Assembly: GCF_014641455.1 (NCBI RefSeq)
Contig: NZ_BMHT01000002.1
Location: 62,001-126,000, forward strand
Direction of reading: 5' to 3'
Source: Hymenobacter cavernae
GTDB lineage: Bacteria; Bacteroidota; Bacteroidia; Cytophagales; Hymenobacteraceae
Length of the DNA stretch: 64,000 nt
This document shows, one piece after another, positions 33,921 through 41,908 of this stretch. The position numbers and the translations under genes are program-made. The notes beneath the pieces were generated by a model, which was not told the origin of the DNA, made no database searches, and saw nothing but the letters and a program-made list of their open reading frames with translations. How positions within the stretch are numbered: position 1 is the first letter of the stretch; each line of letters starts with the position of its first letter.

Positions 33921-33950
33921 CAAACATAGAAACCTTGGGGGATATTGCAA
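33921..33950 (-). promoter_or_regulatory. Promoter of the GNAT-argG-argC operon
   Basis: Minus strand: TTG at 33950-33948, 19 bases, then TATGTTTG at 33928-33921. Both elements and spacing match the Bacteroidota consensus. It lies ~290 bases upstream of the GNAT ATG and directly before the Arg-rich ORF. Confidence 0.65.
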
Positions 33951-34238
33951 GCTTCCGTGAGGGGCAAGTTACGCGCCGACACTATTCAACCAACTGATTA
34001 TAAACGGGTTGGCTGATTGAAAAAGTGTTATTCGTCACGATTTGGTAACTGCGGCACCGCTTGCGTCGGGTGGAGAAACGTCGCTACCCCTTGGCTTTAC
34101 GTGGCGTATGATGCAGTGTTGCTTCCGCCGCTGACAATCAGCCTGGTGTATCTAGGTTTTACACATCTCGATTACGTGCAAATCACTGTCCAAACTGTCG
34201 TACGAGCGTCTTTGTGCGGGTGCTTACATTATTCGGGG

Positions 34239-34268
34239 TTTGATCTTATTATAGGTATAAGACCTTTG
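34239..34268 (+). promoter_or_regulatory. Possible promoter of argB-argE-argH
   Basis: TTTG at 34239-34242, 18 bases, GACCTTTG at 34261-34268 (one mismatch to TAnnTTTG). Start would be near 34275, giving a leader that includes the family E hairpin. Confidence 0.35.
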
Positions 34269-34324
34269 CACTATCCAAACACATTTCTGAAATCACAGTT
34301 CATTTGTGACCTAGGTTTTGACTT

Positions 34325-34438
34325 GTAGAGACGCAAAATTTTGCGTCTCGTCGTTGAACAACTTGGCGCTGAACAAAACGGTAGCAGCATAAAAAACAGC
34401 ATCAGCAACGACGAGACGCAAAATGTTGCGTCTCTACA
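34325..34438. repeat. REP-like inverted repeat, family E, copy 1
   Basis: Arms 34325-34356 (GTAGAGACGCAAAATTTTGC then GTCTCGTCGTTG) and 34406-34438 are complements with one mismatch; each arm is itself palindromic. The argB ATG follows 22 bases later, so the hairpin lies in the probable 5' leader. Confidence 0.85.
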
Positions 34439-34460
34439 CGGCGATATTTATAAACAGTCA

Positions 34461-35243
34461 ATGAGAGAACTTCTGAAAGTATTCAAGATTGGCGGCGGCA
34501 TCATTGACGACAGCGCGCAGCTAGGTCAGTTTGTAACGGAGCTTTCGAAAATAACGGGCAAAAAGATCCTGGTGCACGGCGGCGGCAAAGGCGCCAGCGA
34601 CATGCTGCAAGCCCTTGGCATCGAGCCCCGTATGATCAACGGCCGCCGCATCACCGACGCCGCGACCCTCGACATCGTGACGATGTTCTACGCCGGCAAG
34701 ACCAACAAGCAGATTGTGGCGTTGCTGCAACAGCAGCAGGTCAATGCCTTAGGTTTGTCGGGTGCCGATGGCAACGTGATTCGGGCTTCCAAGCGCCCGG
34801 TGCGGGAAGTAGACTACGGCTTCGTCGGCGACTTGAACGACCAAAGCGTCGACGCCAATTTGATTCACCAACTGCTGCAACAAGACCTCACACCCGTCTT
34901 CTGCGCCATCACCCACGACGGCCAAGGCCAGTTACTCAACACCAACGCGGATACCATAGCTAGCTCCGTGGCGAAGGCCCTAGCTTCGCAATATGAAGTG
35001 GAGCTGCATTTCTGCTTTGAAAAAAACGGCGTGCTAGCCGATGTGCAGGATGATCAATCGGTAATTCCGCAGATTACGCCCACGCAGTACCAAGAGTTAA
35101 AGGCCAACGGCGTCATTGCTGCCGGTATGTTGCCGAAGATGGAAAATGCTTTTGCCGCGCTAGAAGCCGGCGTGGAGCGCGTGGTAATAGAGCACGCCAT
35201 GAAGATCAACGAGCCTATCAAAACGGTGCTATGTCGGAGCTAG
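34461..35243 (+). CDS. argB: Acetylglutamate (acylglutamate) kinase
   Basis: Phosphorylates N-acylglutamate. 260 residues of the amino-acid kinase fold: KIGGGIIDD (about 8-16), VHGGGKGASDML (about 38-49, glycine loop), GLSGADGN (about 99-106), NTNADTIASSVAKAL (about 161-175, nucleotide site). HGGGKGAS instead of HGGGKEI resembles Bacteroides ArgB, consistent with a branch that may use succinyl- or acetylglutamate. ATG 34461 was chosen because the longer frame translates the family E repeat. It overlaps argE by 13 bases. Confidence 0.93.
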   Translation: MRELLKVFKIGGGIIDDSAQLGQFVTELSKITGKKILVHGGGKGASDMLQALGIEPRMINGRRITDAATLDIVTMFYAGKTNKQIVALLQQQQVNALGLSGADGNVIRASKRPVREVDYGFVGDLNDQSVDANLIHQLLQQDLTPVFCAITHDGQGQLLNTNADTIASSVAKALASQYEVELHFCFEKNGVLADVQDDQSVIPQITPTQYQELKANGVIAAGMLPKMENAFAALEAGVERVVIEHAMKINEPIKTVLCRS

Positions 35244-36298
35244 CTTCGCAGCTTTCGGAAGAAGCTATTCAGCTTCTGATTCAGCTAATTAAGACGCAAT
35301 CTTTTTCTCGAGAGGAAAATCAAACGGCGGCGCTACTCTACGACTTTCTGCAAAGCCACCAAGCCAACGTCTTCCGCGACGCCAACAACGTGTGGGCTGT
35401 ATCGCAAAACTGGGTGGAAGGCCGCCCGACCATCTTGCTCAACTCCCACCACGACACAGTAAAGCCCGGCGCTAGCTGGACCTACGACCCGTTCGGCGCT
35501 ACCGTGGAAGATGATAAGCTCACCGGCCTAGGTAGCAACGATGCAGGCGCTTCGGCGGTAAGTTTGCTCGCGACGTTCCTGTACTTTGAGCAACACCTAC
35601 AAGCCTTCAACCTGATCTGCGCCATCACGGCGGAGGAGGAAGTTTCGGGGGCGAATGGCATTCGGCGCTTGCTACCGCTACTGCCGGAAATTGACCTAGG
35701 TATCGTAGGCGAGCCGACCCAGATGGACCTAGCTATTGCCGAAAAAGGCCTAGTCGTGCTCGACTGCGTGGCCCACGGCAAAACCGGCCACGCTGCTCGC
35801 AACGAAGGCGAAAATGCTTTGTATAAAGCCGTTGCCGATATTCAGTGGATTCAAAACCATCAGTTTCCGGAAGTCTCACCGATGCTAGGTCCGGTGAAGA
35901 TGACGGTGACCCAAATTCAGGCTGGCACCCAGCACAACGTGGTGCCCGACCGTTGCCAGTTTGTGGTGGACGTGCGCACCAACGAGTTCTACTCGAATGA
36001 AGAAGTAGTGCAGCTCGTGCGCGAAAACGTGCAGTCGGACGTGACGCCGCGCTCGACGCACCTGAACTCGTCGCGCATCGCGCTGGAGCATCCGTTTGTG
36101 CAGAAAGGCATACAGCTAGGGAAAAACACCTTCGGCTCGGCCACCCTTTCGGATCAATCCATGATGAGCTTCCCGACGGTAAAAATTGGCCCCGGAGACT
36201 CAGCCCGCTCACACACGCCAGATGAGTATATCTACCTGAGCGAGATTCGTGGCGGGATCAACGACTATATCCGTTTGCTGGATGGGCTAGCTCTGTAG
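35231..36298 (+). CDS. argE: M20 deacylase, acetylcitrulline/acetylornithine deacetylase type
   Basis: 355 residues of an M20 metallopeptidase: metal His-Asp in LLNSHHDTVKP (about 71-81), bridging Asp in GLGSNDAGAS (about 100), catalytic Glu pair in ITAEEEVSG (about 133-141), metal ligand in VGEPTQ, and a dimerisation domain from about 170. Because the pathway uses acyl-ornithine carbamoyltransferase, this enzyme should remove the acyl group from N-acylcitrulline. It overlaps argB and precedes argH. Confidence 0.9.
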   Translation: MSELASQLSEEAIQLLIQLIKTQSFSREENQTAALLYDFLQSHQANVFRDANNVWAVSQNWVEGRPTILLNSHHDTVKPGASWTYDPFGATVEDDKLTGLGSNDAGASAVSLLATFLYFEQHLQAFNLICAITAEEEVSGANGIRRLLPLLPEIDLGIVGEPTQMDLAIAEKGLVVLDCVAHGKTGHAARNEGENALYKAVADIQWIQNHQFPEVSPMLGPVKMTVTQIQAGTQHNVVPDRCQFVVDVRTNEFYSNEEVVQLVRENVQSDVTPRSTHLNSSRIALEHPFVQKGIQLGKNTFGSATLSDQSMMSFPTVKIGPGDSARSHTPDEYIYLSEIRGGINDYIRLLDGLAL

Positions 36299-36310
36299 CG
36301 CGAACCACAG

Positions 36311-36424
36311 GAACGTCGTAGCGCGAAGCTCCCGCTTCGCGCCGCGTTGAACGATGGGTGCTGGTTCGTTCTGACGATTTTCGTTCAACGACGCGCGAAG
36401 CGGGAGCTTCGCGCTACGACGTTC
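36311..36424. repeat. REP-like inverted repeat, family D, copy 1
   Basis: Arms GAACGTCGTAGCGCGAAGCT... (from 36311) and its complement ending at 36424 enclose a short loop; each contains the palindrome GCGAAGCTCCCGCTTCGC or its inverted form and CGTTGAACGA. A damaged third arm lies at about 36457-36505 just before the argH ATG. Confidence 0.85.
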
Positions 36425-36513
36425 TGTTGTTTGCGCTACAGTCGTTCTTGTGGTTCGCGCTACATTTGTTCAACGATGCGCGACATCCAAGCTTCGCGCG
36501 CTATTCTATACGC

Positions 36514-37818
36514 ATGAAAATCTGGGAGAAAGGCATTGCCGTCGATGAGAAGATTGAACAGTTCACCGTTGGCAAAGACCGGGAGCTAGACCTATACTTG
36601 GCTAAGTTCGACGTGCTGGCCTCGAAGGCACAGGCCAAGATGCTGGCGAAAGTAGGCCTGCTTTCTGAGGAGGAAAACCAGCAGCTTCAGCAAGGCTTGG
36701 GTGAGCTGGAAGCGCAGCTAGCCGACGGCAGCTTCACCATCGAACCTAGCTTCGAGGACGTGCACTCCAAGATTGAGTACTACCTGACCGAGAAGTTTGG
36801 CGACGCCGGCAAGAAGATCCACACCGCCCGCTCCCGCAACGACCAGGTGCTGACGGCTATTCAGCTGTTTCTGAAAGACTACACCAAGCAAACTGCTGCT
36901 CAGATTGTGGCGCTGGTGGAGGTACTGCTGCAAAAAGCAGAAGCCCACAAAGCCGATTTGATGCCCGGCTACACGCACTTTCAGGCCGCTATGCCGAGCA
37001 GCTTCGGCTTGTGGTTTTCGGCTTACGCCGAGCACTTGCTACTGGATATTGCCCTGTTTGAAGCCGCCCACACCGTAGCCGACCAAAACCCCCTAGGTTC
37101 GGGGGCCGGCTTCGGCAGCAGCTTCCCCATCGACCGCAAGCTGACGACCCAAGAAATGCACTTCGGCAACCTAGCCGTGAGCTCCGTCGGTGCACAGATG
37201 TTGCGCGGCAAGACGGAGAAAACGGTGGCCTTTGCCATTGCCGGCATTGCCGGCACCCTCTCGAAGCTAGCCTACGACCTCGTGCTCTACAACAGCCAGG
37301 ACCTAGCTTTCGTGGAGTTGCCGGCCGCCTTCACGACAGGCTCCAGCATCATGCCCCACAAGAAGAACCCGGATGTGTTCGAGCTGATCCGGGGCCGCTG
37401 CAACACGCTCCAAGCGCTGCCGAACACCATCATCCTTGCTACCAACAACTTACCCAGCGGCTACCATCGCGACTTTCAGCTGCTCAAGGAAATACTCTTC
37501 GAGCCGATGATGCAGTTCCGCGACATTCTGGATATGCTGCTTTTCGCGCTGCCGGAGCTGAAGATCAAGCCAAACTTGGTAGACCAAGACAAGTACGACG
37601 GCATTTTCTCGGTGGAGAACATCAACCAGCTGATCCAATCGGGTACGCCGTTCCGCGAAGCGTATCAGCAGGTAGGGCGGGCCGTGAACGATGGCAGCTA
37701 CGTGCCGCACAAAGACTTCCACACCACGCACCTAGGTAGCGTACACAACCTAGGCTCAGAGGAAATTCGGGCGAAAGTGGCGAAGGTGCGGGAAGGGAGC
37801 AAGGTGCTGGGAAAGTAA
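36514..37818 (+). CDS. argH: Argininosuccinate lyase
   Basis: Splits argininosuccinate into arginine and fumarate. 434 residues with HTARSRNDQVLT (about 104-115), the TPGYTHFQAAMP-type catalytic His segment (about 149-160), and the fumarase-superfamily signature GSSIMPHKKNP (about 282-292, catalytic Ser). ATG 36514 gives MKIWEKG; the longer frame translates family D repeats. It is the last gene of the plus arm and converges on a TonB-like gene with only three bases between stops. Confidence 0.96.
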   Translation: MKIWEKGIAVDEKIEQFTVGKDRELDLYLAKFDVLASKAQAKMLAKVGLLSEEENQQLQQGLGELEAQLADGSFTIEPSFEDVHSKIEYYLTEKFGDAGKKIHTARSRNDQVLTAIQLFLKDYTKQTAAQIVALVEVLLQKAEAHKADLMPGYTHFQAAMPSSFGLWFSAYAEHLLLDIALFEAAHTVADQNPLGSGAGFGSSFPIDRKLTTQEMHFGNLAVSSVGAQMLRGKTEKTVAFAIAGIAGTLSKLAYDLVLYNSQDLAFVELPAAFTTGSSIMPHKKNPDVFELIRGRCNTLQALPNTIILATNNLPSGYHRDFQLLKEILFEPMMQFRDILDMLLFALPELKIKPNLVDQDKYDGIFSVENINQLIQSGTPFREAYQQVGRAVNDGSYVPHKDFHTTHLGSVHNLGSEEIRAKVAKVREGSKVLGK

Positions 37819-37821
37819 GGC

Positions 37822-38511
37822 CTACTTTTTCTGCTTTAAATCGGGCGGAGAAAAGGTGATAGGCACTGTGAAGCTAACATCTACAGGTTTGTTTTTCTGT
37901 GCTCCTGGTATCCATTTACCAAGCAAGCGGGTTACGCGTAAAGCTTCTGCATCAAATGGCTCACCCAAGCCTTTTAAAATTTTCGCGTTACTCACATCTC
38001 CGGTTTTGGTAACGGTAAAGTTGACGAATACTTTACCCCTTTTAGTCTGGCCTTTGGGGTAGCGCAAGTTTGTATTAATGCAGCGGAGAACCCCATCATT
38101 TCCTCCATCCTTATAGAATGGCATTTGTTCGACGTAATCAATAATCTTCCCTACATCTTCTGAACTAGTTTTCTCAGTAGCCTTCCTCAATGGAGCGGCT
38201 TTCACCTGCGCCCACGCTTCGCCACTCGTCAAACCTAGCCCGCACACCAGCACCAGCGCCACCAGAAACCGCCGCAGCTTCGGGCGCAACTGCAGCCTAG
38301 GAGCTAGTTGCTCGCGGCGGAAGCGGCCGCACAGGCGGCCATCGGGCGAAGCGGCGCGGGCTTGGGCTAGGTCGGCGGCGGAGGCGTTGGTGAAATCGTG
38401 TACCACCCGGTTGCAGTGGGCGCAGTGACGGCCTTGGGCGGTGAGCGTCATCTGCTGCCAATCGGCGTCGCAGGGCTGGAGATGCACGTTGAGGATGGGC
38501 AGCGCGAGCAT
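37822..38511 (-). CDS. TonB-like energy transducer with N-terminal CxxC ribbon
   Basis: 229 residues. A cytoplasmic N-terminal part has Cys pairs (C14..., CAHCNRVV, LCGRF), a TM helix at about 80-103 ending in GEAWA, and a C-terminal TonB domain (about 130-220) with MPFYKDGG, LRYPKGQ, GKVFVNFTVTKTGDVSNAKILKGLG. Such modular TonB proteins are frequent in Hymenobacter-type genomes and may carry signals to outer-membrane receptors; the Cys part suggests metal binding. ATG 38511 was preferred to GTG 38532. A related broken gene lies directly upstream. Confidence 0.85.
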   Translation of the reverse strand: MLALPILNVHLQPCDADWQQMTLTAQGRHCAHCNRVVHDFTNASAADLAQARAASPDGRLCGRFRREQLAPRLQLRPKLRRFLVALVLVCGLGLTSGEAWAQVKAAPLRKATEKTSSEDVGKIIDYVEQMPFYKDGGNDGVLRCINTNLRYPKGQTKRGKVFVNFTVTKTGDVSNAKILKGLGEPFDAEALRVTRLLGKWIPGAQKNKPVDVSFTVPITFSPPDLKQKK

Positions 38512-38532
38512 TAGGCGATGTGGCTGAAGCAC

Positions 38533-39015
38533 TTATCTGCGTGAAGACGTAAGCGGAACCGTGAATGCCACGCTTACCGGCTTGCCATTCTGCTGACCGG
38601 GCACGAAGTCCATGCGCTTTAACAAATGCGCCACTTCCTGGTACGTGCTGGCAGGAATGCTTACGTTATTCGGTACCGGAATCAGCTTTGCCTACGTTGG
38701 CTTGCCGCTTTTATCCACGACAAACGACATAAAAAGTTCCTTAGCACCAGCAGGCAGCGTTGGACGGTTCTTTTTGATAAAAGTCAGCAGGCCGGCATTC
38801 CCGCCTTTTTTGAAAACCGGCATTTTGTCGACGCGCGTGTACTCCTGATCATAATTTGGCAGCAGGCGGAAAGGCGAGTTGCCCTCTTGTGGCGTTTGGG
38901 TTTGGGCCCAGGCATTGTTGCCGAAAATACCCAGCCCCCAGCCAACCAACAGAACTGTGCGCAGACAGCTTAAGAGAGACGCCGGAATCACTGAAACTAA
39001 ATAGCTCATAATCAT
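38533..39015 (-). pseudogene. TonB C-terminal domain gene broken by an in-frame TAG
   Basis: ATG 39015 opens a signal-bearing protein (helix, then NNAWAQ). The frame reads MPVFKKGGNAGLLTFIKKN...LFMSFVVDKSGKPT and meets TAG at 38692-38694. The same frame then continues AKLIPVPNNVSIPASTYQEV...GKPVSVAFTVPLTSSRR to TAA at 38533, exactly the expected rest of a TonB domain. One base change (TAG for a sense codon) therefore splits a 160-residue protein. It may be a recent pseudogene, a sequencing error or, less likely, readthrough. Paralogous to the adjacent TonB gene. Confidence 0.8.
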
Positions 39016-39090
39016 CTGCTTTAAGGGTTAAACACAAGGATTGAACGCTTTATGCCTGCAAGCTCGGCTCCGGTTTTCTCAACGCCTGCT

Positions 39091-39861
39091 TCAATCCTTG
39101 AAATATTCCTCGCCCCTGGCATCAATGTAGCCGGGCTGGCCGGCTTCCGTGACGACCCGCGCCACCCCTTCCTGAAATGGCGCCGCGGCGCGGTACTTGG
39201 GCTTCACCAGCAGGCGTCCGTCGGCACCCAGGTAGCCGAAGTGGCCCTGCTGCTCGATGATGGGAAAAGCCGACTCGTTGTCGGCACTGGCCCGAATGGC
39301 GTCGTAGGCCAGCGGCAGCACCAGCTTGCCTTTGCCGTTGATGGCACCCCACTTTTGCCCCTGGCGCACCAGTAGCACGCCGCTGGCCAGTTCCCGAATC
39401 TCATCGTAAGCGGCGGGCACCACGGCGTCGCCGACGGTGAAGCGGTAACCTAGCTTGCCACTTTGGTGCGTGATGTGGCCCAGGCTCAGCACATCTGTTT
39501 CGGGCGCGGGAGTGGGTGGCGTGCTCAGGCGCCGGCCACCGGCGTCGATATCGAAGGTTTCGGAACCTAGGCCTACCGTGGCGCGGCCACGCTGGAAGTT
39601 ACCGGCTTGTGTATAATGCAGGGGCGTAATGAGGTTGCCGCTGGTGTTGATGTAGCCAAAAAATTGTCCTTGGCGCACCCAGGCTAGGCCATCGGCAAAC
39701 GGGCCCGCTTCGTCGTATTGCAGGGGCAGCACCAGATGCTGGCGCTGGTCGGCGTAGCCCCATTTAGTGCCTTGCCGAAATGGTACTAACGACGGAGAAG
39801 CAAGTTGATTTTCGGCAATTGCGCTGCCCGTAAGAAGAAGTAGGGAAAGAAGAATTTTCAT
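39091..39861 (-). CDS. Secreted WG-repeat protein
   Basis: 256 residues with a signal peptide (MKILLSLLLLTGSAIAE). Six to seven WG-type repeats follow, recognisable as KWGYADQRQ, FFGYINTSG, KLGYRF, KWGAINGKG, HFGYLGADG and PGYIDARG, each with LP(L/A)xYD. These form a beta-rich domain of unknown, probably binding, function, common in Bacteroidota envelopes. No partner is evident. A short Pro-rich link (STPPTPAPETD) separates the first three repeats from the rest. Confidence 0.88.
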   Translation of the reverse strand: MKILLSLLLLTGSAIAENQLASPSLVPFRQGTKWGYADQRQHLVLPLQYDEAGPFADGLAWVRQGQFFGYINTSGNLITPLHYTQAGNFQRGRATVGLGSETFDIDAGGRRLSTPPTPAPETDVLSLGHITHQSGKLGYRFTVGDAVVPAAYDEIRELASGVLLVRQGQKWGAINGKGKLVLPLAYDAIRASADNESAFPIIEQQGHFGYLGADGRLLVKPKYRAAAPFQEGVARVVTEAGQPGYIDARGEEYFKD

Positions 39862-40044
39862 TATTTAGGTGTGAGAAGGACAGGAACAGCAGTAAGATAG
39901 CAGAGCGCGCCGAAACAGAAAAGCAGTTTTAGTGGTTGATTCACGTTTTCTTCACAAGCCTAAGTCAACTTTCGCGGTTTCCGACACGTGGCCTTTTGCT
40001 ACGGCAGATTTAGCTCAACCTATTCCGGACGGCCGCGCGTGTTG

Positions 40045-40052
40045 TATCTTTG
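40045..40052 (+). promoter_or_regulatory. Likely -7 element (TATCTTTG) of the PhyH-type gene
   Basis: An exact TAnnTTTG match 35 bases upstream of ATG 40087. No clear -33 TTG at standard spacing. Confidence 0.5.
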
Positions 40053-40086
40053 CAGTTATCAGGCGCCGTTTTGCCGCCGCTTTCTT

Positions 40087-40902
40087 ATGTCAACAATACA
40101 AGACTATCCCCGCTTTGTGCTAGGTAATAGCCTCACCGCAGAGCAGTTGGCGTTTTTTAAGGAATATGGCTTCCTCCATTTTCGGCCTTTCATTTCGCGC
40201 GATAGAGTGCAGGAATTGCTGCAAGCCTCGCAGCAGGTGCAGCAGCAATGGCTGGAGGAAGGCATCCAAAAAGTAAATGGCGTACCCATCAAATACGGCA
40301 AAGATGTCGATGGCTCGCGTATCGTGCAGCGCTTCGCTTTTGCTTCACACTATAGTCCCGTGCTGCACGAGTTTTTGCAGGACGCACGCTTCAAGGCGCT
40401 GTTTCCGCTGCTCGAAACGCCCGGTGGCCGGGTGGGTGAAAACGAGAAGGACGGCCTCGTGATTAACCACTATGTGAACGTGACCGGCAGCGAGTTTTCG
40501 CAGATGGGCTGGCACACCGATTCGCTACGCGACGTGTTCTACGGCAAGCGCATCGGGCCAATGCTGAACGTGGGCGTACACCTCGATGGCACGCCCGCCA
40601 CCAACGGCGGTCTGCGCCTGCTCGCCGGCACGCACCGCCAAGGTTTGAAAGACATGCTCTTTCGCAAGAAGTACTACAAAGACGTAAGTGCCGACGACAA
40701 CGAAATAGCCGTGGAAACCGAACCCGGCGACCTCACCGTGCACGACGGCCGCATGTGGCACCGCGTTGCGCAGTCGCCCCTCATCGGCGAAGTTTCGCGC
40801 CGCCGCGTGATGTATATTCCCATCATCGCGGGCAAATACGAGCCCAAGCACGCCAACAGCGCGACGCCCTTTTACCTGCGGTTTTTACACTTGGTGAAAT
40901 AG
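40087..40902 (+). CDS. Phytanoyl-CoA dioxygenase (PhyH) family oxygenase
   Basis: 271 residues; a 2-oxoglutarate/Fe(II) double-stranded beta-helix. The facial triad is visible as MGWHTDS (His-x-Asp, about 144-149) and VHDGRMWHR with the distal His (about 220-228), followed by the 2OG-binding Arg in SRRRVMYIP. Members hydroxylate aliphatic lipids, amino acids or natural products; substrate unknown. ATG 40087 fits both the promoter and the family start. The C-terminal Leu-Val-Lys-stop lies at the edge of heptad-repeat locus 6. Confidence 0.85.
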   Translation: MSTIQDYPRFVLGNSLTAEQLAFFKEYGFLHFRPFISRDRVQELLQASQQVQQQWLEEGIQKVNGVPIKYGKDVDGSRIVQRFAFASHYSPVLHEFLQDARFKALFPLLETPGGRVGENEKDGLVINHYVNVTGSEFSQMGWHTDSLRDVFYGKRIGPMLNVGVHLDGTPATNGGLRLLAGTHRQGLKDMLFRKKYYKDVSADDNEIAVETEPGDLTVHDGRMWHRVAQSPLIGEVSRRRVMYIPIIAGKYEPKHANSATPFYLRFLHLVK

Positions 40903-41058
40903 TGAGGTGGTGAGATGGTGAAGTGATGAGGTGGGAAGTTTCCTATCCCCTGTCCTACTTGTGCAGGAGCAATGAGAAACTCACCGCGTCTCCATCTCAC
41001 CACCTCACCACCTCACTATTTCACCATCTCACTATTTCACCACTTCACCATCTCACCT
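40893..41058. repeat. Heptad-period inverted repeat, locus 6 (PhyH / SDR)
   Basis: Left arm 40893-40935 starts inside the last PhyH codons (GGTGAAATAGTGAGGTGGTG...). Right arm 40981-41058 is a longer run of complementary units (CACCATCTCACC, CACTATTTCACC and similar) ending one base before the SDR ATG at 41060. The unit is nearly the same as in locus 5. Confidence 0.88.
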
Positions 41059-41059
41059 C

Positions 41060-41845
41060 ATGCCCTACGCCCTCGTTACTGGCGCTTCCCGCGGAATTGG
41101 TCGGGCTATAGCTACTGACCTAGCTCGCCGCGGCTACAACCTGCTGCTGGTAGCCCGCTCGGCGGATGTGCTGGCGCAGCTGGCTACCGAGCTAGGCCAG
41201 GCGCACAGGGTGCAGGCGAAGGTGCTGGCCGCCGACCTGGCTGCGCCGGGTGCGGCAGGACGCGTGGCGGAGTGGGCAAGCGCTCAGGCTCCGGACCTAG
41301 GTATTCTGGTCAATAATGCGGGCTATGGCTTGTGGGGACGCTTCGAGGAGCTGCCGCTGACCGATCAGCAGAACATGCTTCAGCTCAACATGATGGTGCC
41401 CGTGGAGCTGACGCACCACTTGCTGCCGCTGCTGCGGCAGCAGCCCAAGGCACACATCCTGAATGTGTCGAGCACTGCCGCTTATCAGGCGGTTCCGACG
41501 CTGTCGTTATACGCGGCCAGCAAGGCGTTCCTGCTCACCTTTAGCCGCGGGCTGCGCTATGAGCTGCGCGGCACATCTGTGTCGGTGACGTGCCTGAGTC
41601 CGGGTGCAACGAACACTGATTTCCCGAATCGCGCCGGCATGAACGCCGATTTGCAGGCAACAGCCAATAAATTTGGAATGACGCCGGAAGAGGTTGCCCA
41701 AATTGGCACCACGGCCATGCTAGCCGGCGAAGCGGAAGTTATTCCGGGCGCCCTAAACAAGATTTCCGCCGCCCTGACGAGCTTCGTCCCAAAAGCCGTG
41801 ACGGAAAAAATTGCCGCCGGGCTCTACGAAAAGCACCTGAAGTAA
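41060..41845 (+). CDS. Short-chain dehydrogenase/reductase
   Basis: 261 residues, classical SDR: GASRGIG (8-14), NNAG (about 88-91), Ser in NVSSTAA, catalytic YAASK (about 152-156) and the SPGATNTDF segment. The N-terminal Rossmann strand ends in ARS (not Asp), favouring NADP(H). Resembles the DltE/3-oxoacyl-reductase-like branch; the substrate is not deducible. No operon partner: the heptad repeat separates it from PhyH, and PAP2 converges. Confidence 0.88.
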   Translation: MPYALVTGASRGIGRAIATDLARRGYNLLLVARSADVLAQLATELGQAHRVQAKVLAADLAAPGAAGRVAEWASAQAPDLGILVNNAGYGLWGRFEELPLTDQQNMLQLNMMVPVELTHHLLPLLRQQPKAHILNVSSTAAYQAVPTLSLYAASKAFLLTFSRGLRYELRGTSVSVTCLSPGATNTDFPNRAGMNADLQATANKFGMTPEEVAQIGTTAMLAGEAEVIPGALNKISAALTSFVPKAVTEKIAAGLYEKHLK

Positions 41846-41846
41846 G

Positions 41847-41908
41847 AAGTGTTGAGTGTTTTTACAATTTTCCTCACCGGCTCACCACTTCACTTTCTCA
41901 CCACCTTA
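41847..41908. repeat. Heptad-period repeat, locus 8, overlapping the PAP2 3' end
   Basis: After the SDR stop comes AAGTGTTGAGTGTT, then 41873-41908 carries units of the CTCACCG, GCTCACC, ACTTCAC type that run into the last codons of the PAP2 gene (Lys-Val-Val-Arg-Lys-stop). The two parts use different units, so the hairpin is poor. Confidence 0.65.

Larger units (their letters stand above)
33951..34460. other. Divergent control region between the two arg arms
   Basis: About 500 bases upstream of argB. It holds a possible plus-strand promoter (34239-34268) and a family E hairpin (34325-34438) directly before argB. A tiny plus frame MMQCCFRR-stop at 34108 was noticed but is too short to support. 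No operator palindrome of ArgR type was recognised. Confidence 0.5.

Noticed and set aside
33632..33982. 117-codon N-terminal extension of the GNAT reading frame
   Set aside because: It covers the predicted promoter and leader, has no GNAT-like features, and ATG 33631 gives the normal family start.
34108..34134. Eight-codon plus frame ending Arg-Arg-stop upstream of argB, as a second Arg leader
   Set aside because: Too short and upstream of the likely promoter; two Arg codons are not notable.
34017..34328. 103-codon plus-strand frame ahead of argB
   Set aside because: Starts with TTG, overlaps the likely promoter and ends just before the REP hairpin; composition not protein-like and no recognisable domain.
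36358..36513. 52-codon N-terminal extension of ArgH
   Set aside because: It translates family D repeats; ATG 36514 matches the family start.
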